From Bacillota bacterium (GTDB lineage: Bacteria > Bacillota > Dethiobacteria > DTU022 > JAAZDR01): DNA of 6,755 bases. Below are positions 5,997-6,755 of the stretch, in pieces (position 1 is the first letter of the stretch; every line of letters begins with the position of its first letter). The position numbers were made by a program, and so were the translations under genes. The notes beneath the pieces were generated by a model. It was not told the origin of the DNA and ran no database searches. It saw only the letters and a program-made list of their open reading frames with translations. The stretch is from assembly GCA_012512705.1 (NCBI GenBank), contig JAAZDR010000212.1:1-6755 (forward strand). Reading direction: 5' to 3'.

Positions 5997-6755
5997 TTAA
6001 AGGCTAAGAATCTTTTCTACGACATTCTGCATCTCCTCTATCCGGCAAACTGTTTGATGTCTGATCGGGCTATACTCCAGTGCTTCGATCACAGAAGGGA
6101 TCTTTAAACCTGTTAGCTTATACAGCTCCTTTATCAACCGGAAATCATCCTTTTCCTGGCAATCATCATTAATAGAGCAGAAAACGTCTCTGGCAAATTT
6201 ATAAGGACTTGCTGTCGACAAAATTACTGTCTTTTGCTTATCGCCTGTTTTCTGCAGATAATCTTGATATACGGCATAGGCAACCGCTGTATGGGGATCA
6301 AGAAGGTATGCAGATGTGCGGAAAACCTCTTTGATCGCTGCTCTTGTTGCTGCTTCAGAAGCATAACCCCCGGCAAAATCAACCTGCAAGGCGTGAAGAA
6401 CTTCAGGCGGTACAACATAAACACCACGGACGCTAAGCTCTTCCATCAGCTGTTTCACCCAATTGGTGTCTTCGCTACAGAGAAGATACAAAAGCCTTTC
6501 CAGGTTGCTGGAAATAAGGATGTCCATGGAAGGAGAAATTGTCGTCACAAAATCACGCCGCCGATCGTAAACTCCGGTGCGTATAAAATCATAAAGGACT
6601 TTGTTGTCAATGGATGCACAAATCAGTTTCTTTACGGGCAAACCCATCTTTTTGGCATAATAACCAGCAAGAATGTAGCCAAAATTACCCGTAGGCACAA
6701 CAAAATTGATCTCTTCGCCAACCTCTAGCTCGCCTCGAGCGCAGAGCACTTGGTA
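5997..6755 (-). CDS. thrC: Threonine synthase, C-terminal part (cut by right window edge)
   Basis: The final 252 residues of a PLP-dependent threonine synthase, which converts O-phosphohomoserine to threonine and phosphate as the last step of threonine biosynthesis. The frame is open to the window edge and the true start lies beyond it. Visible signatures are the PLP-phosphate loop PTGNFG (visible residues 21-26), LAGYYAKKMGLPVKKLICAS, then SPSMDILISSNLER, LDPHTAVAYAVY and STASPYKF, all characteristic of the longer (E. coli/fungal-like) threonine synthase group. The PLP-binding lysine would be in the missing N-terminal part. Small departures from the usual form are GNFGYI (often GNFGDI or GNFGNI) and ASIDNKVL (often ASNxNxVL). 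The GTG at 6747-6749 is internal, not a real start. The gene precedes the tRNA-Ser promoter on the same strand by about 50 bp. Confidence 0.92.
   Translation of the reverse strand, partial: YQVLCARGELEVGEEINFVVPTGNFGYILAGYYAKKMGLPVKKLICASIDNKVLYDFIRTGVYDRRRDFVTTISPSMDILISSNLERLLYLLCSEDTNWVKQLMEELSVRGVYVVPPEVLHALQVDFAGGYASEAATRAAIKEVFRTSAYLLDPHTAVAYAVYQDYLQKTGDKQKTVILSTASPYKFARDVFCSINDDCQEKDDFRLIKELYKLTGLKIPSVIEALEYSPIRHQTVCRIEEMQNVVEKILSL

Noticed and set aside
6234..6728. Plus-strand open frame of 164 codons
   Set aside because: It is a shadow of the threonine synthase gene on the minus strand, with a Cys-rich, unrecognisable translation and no ribosome site noticed.

Overview
This window looks like an ordinary chromosomal housekeeping region from a low- to mid-GC Gram-positive bacterium, most likely an anaerobic member of the class Clostridia. 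Four things point that way. The SRP RNA is the long Bacillus/Clostridium type with an Alu domain. The block tRNA-Ser / SRP RNA / dnaX / ybaB / recR is the typical Firmicutes arrangement. Shine-Dalgarno sequences are strong (AGGAGG/GGAGGTG). The ribonucleotide reductase is a coenzyme-B12-dependent class II enzyme, common in anaerobes. The genus cannot be fixed from the sequence alone.

Layout, left to right. Positions 1-2970 are a minus-strand run read dnaX (tau/gamma subunit of DNA polymerase III clamp loader), ybaB (nucleoid-associated protein), recR (recombination mediator), then the first 71 codons of ald (alanine dehydrogenase), which leaves the window at base 1. Gaps are 28, 23 and 37 bp with no visible terminator, so these four may be co-transcribed. 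Positions 2971-3179 are a short AT-rich divergent intergenic region with weak promoter candidates both ways. Positions 3180-5411 carry nrdJ on the plus strand, a 743-residue class II ribonucleotide reductase with a TSCPD domain and a Cys-rich tail. A perfect 19-bp hairpin at 5452-5496 separates nrdJ from the convergent minus-strand stable-RNA unit. That unit has a near-consensus promoter (5922-5950), tRNA-Ser(GGA) (5805-5900) and the SRP RNA (5520-5788). Positions 5997-6755 hold the C-terminal 252 residues of a threonine synthase on the minus strand, whose start lies beyond the right edge.

Functionally the window combines DNA replication and repair (dnaX, recR, ybaB), dNTP supply (nrdJ), protein targeting and translation (SRP RNA, tRNA-Ser) and amino-acid metabolism (ald, thrC). 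The most notable structural point is that nrdJ, in reverse orientation, sits inside the usually contiguous SRP RNA-dnaX block. Smaller points are an A9 slippery run late in dnaX, a 12-bp tandem duplication in the dnaX linker, and base changes in the conserved SRP RNA domain IV. I see no mobile element, CRISPR array, prophage or novel multi-gene system.
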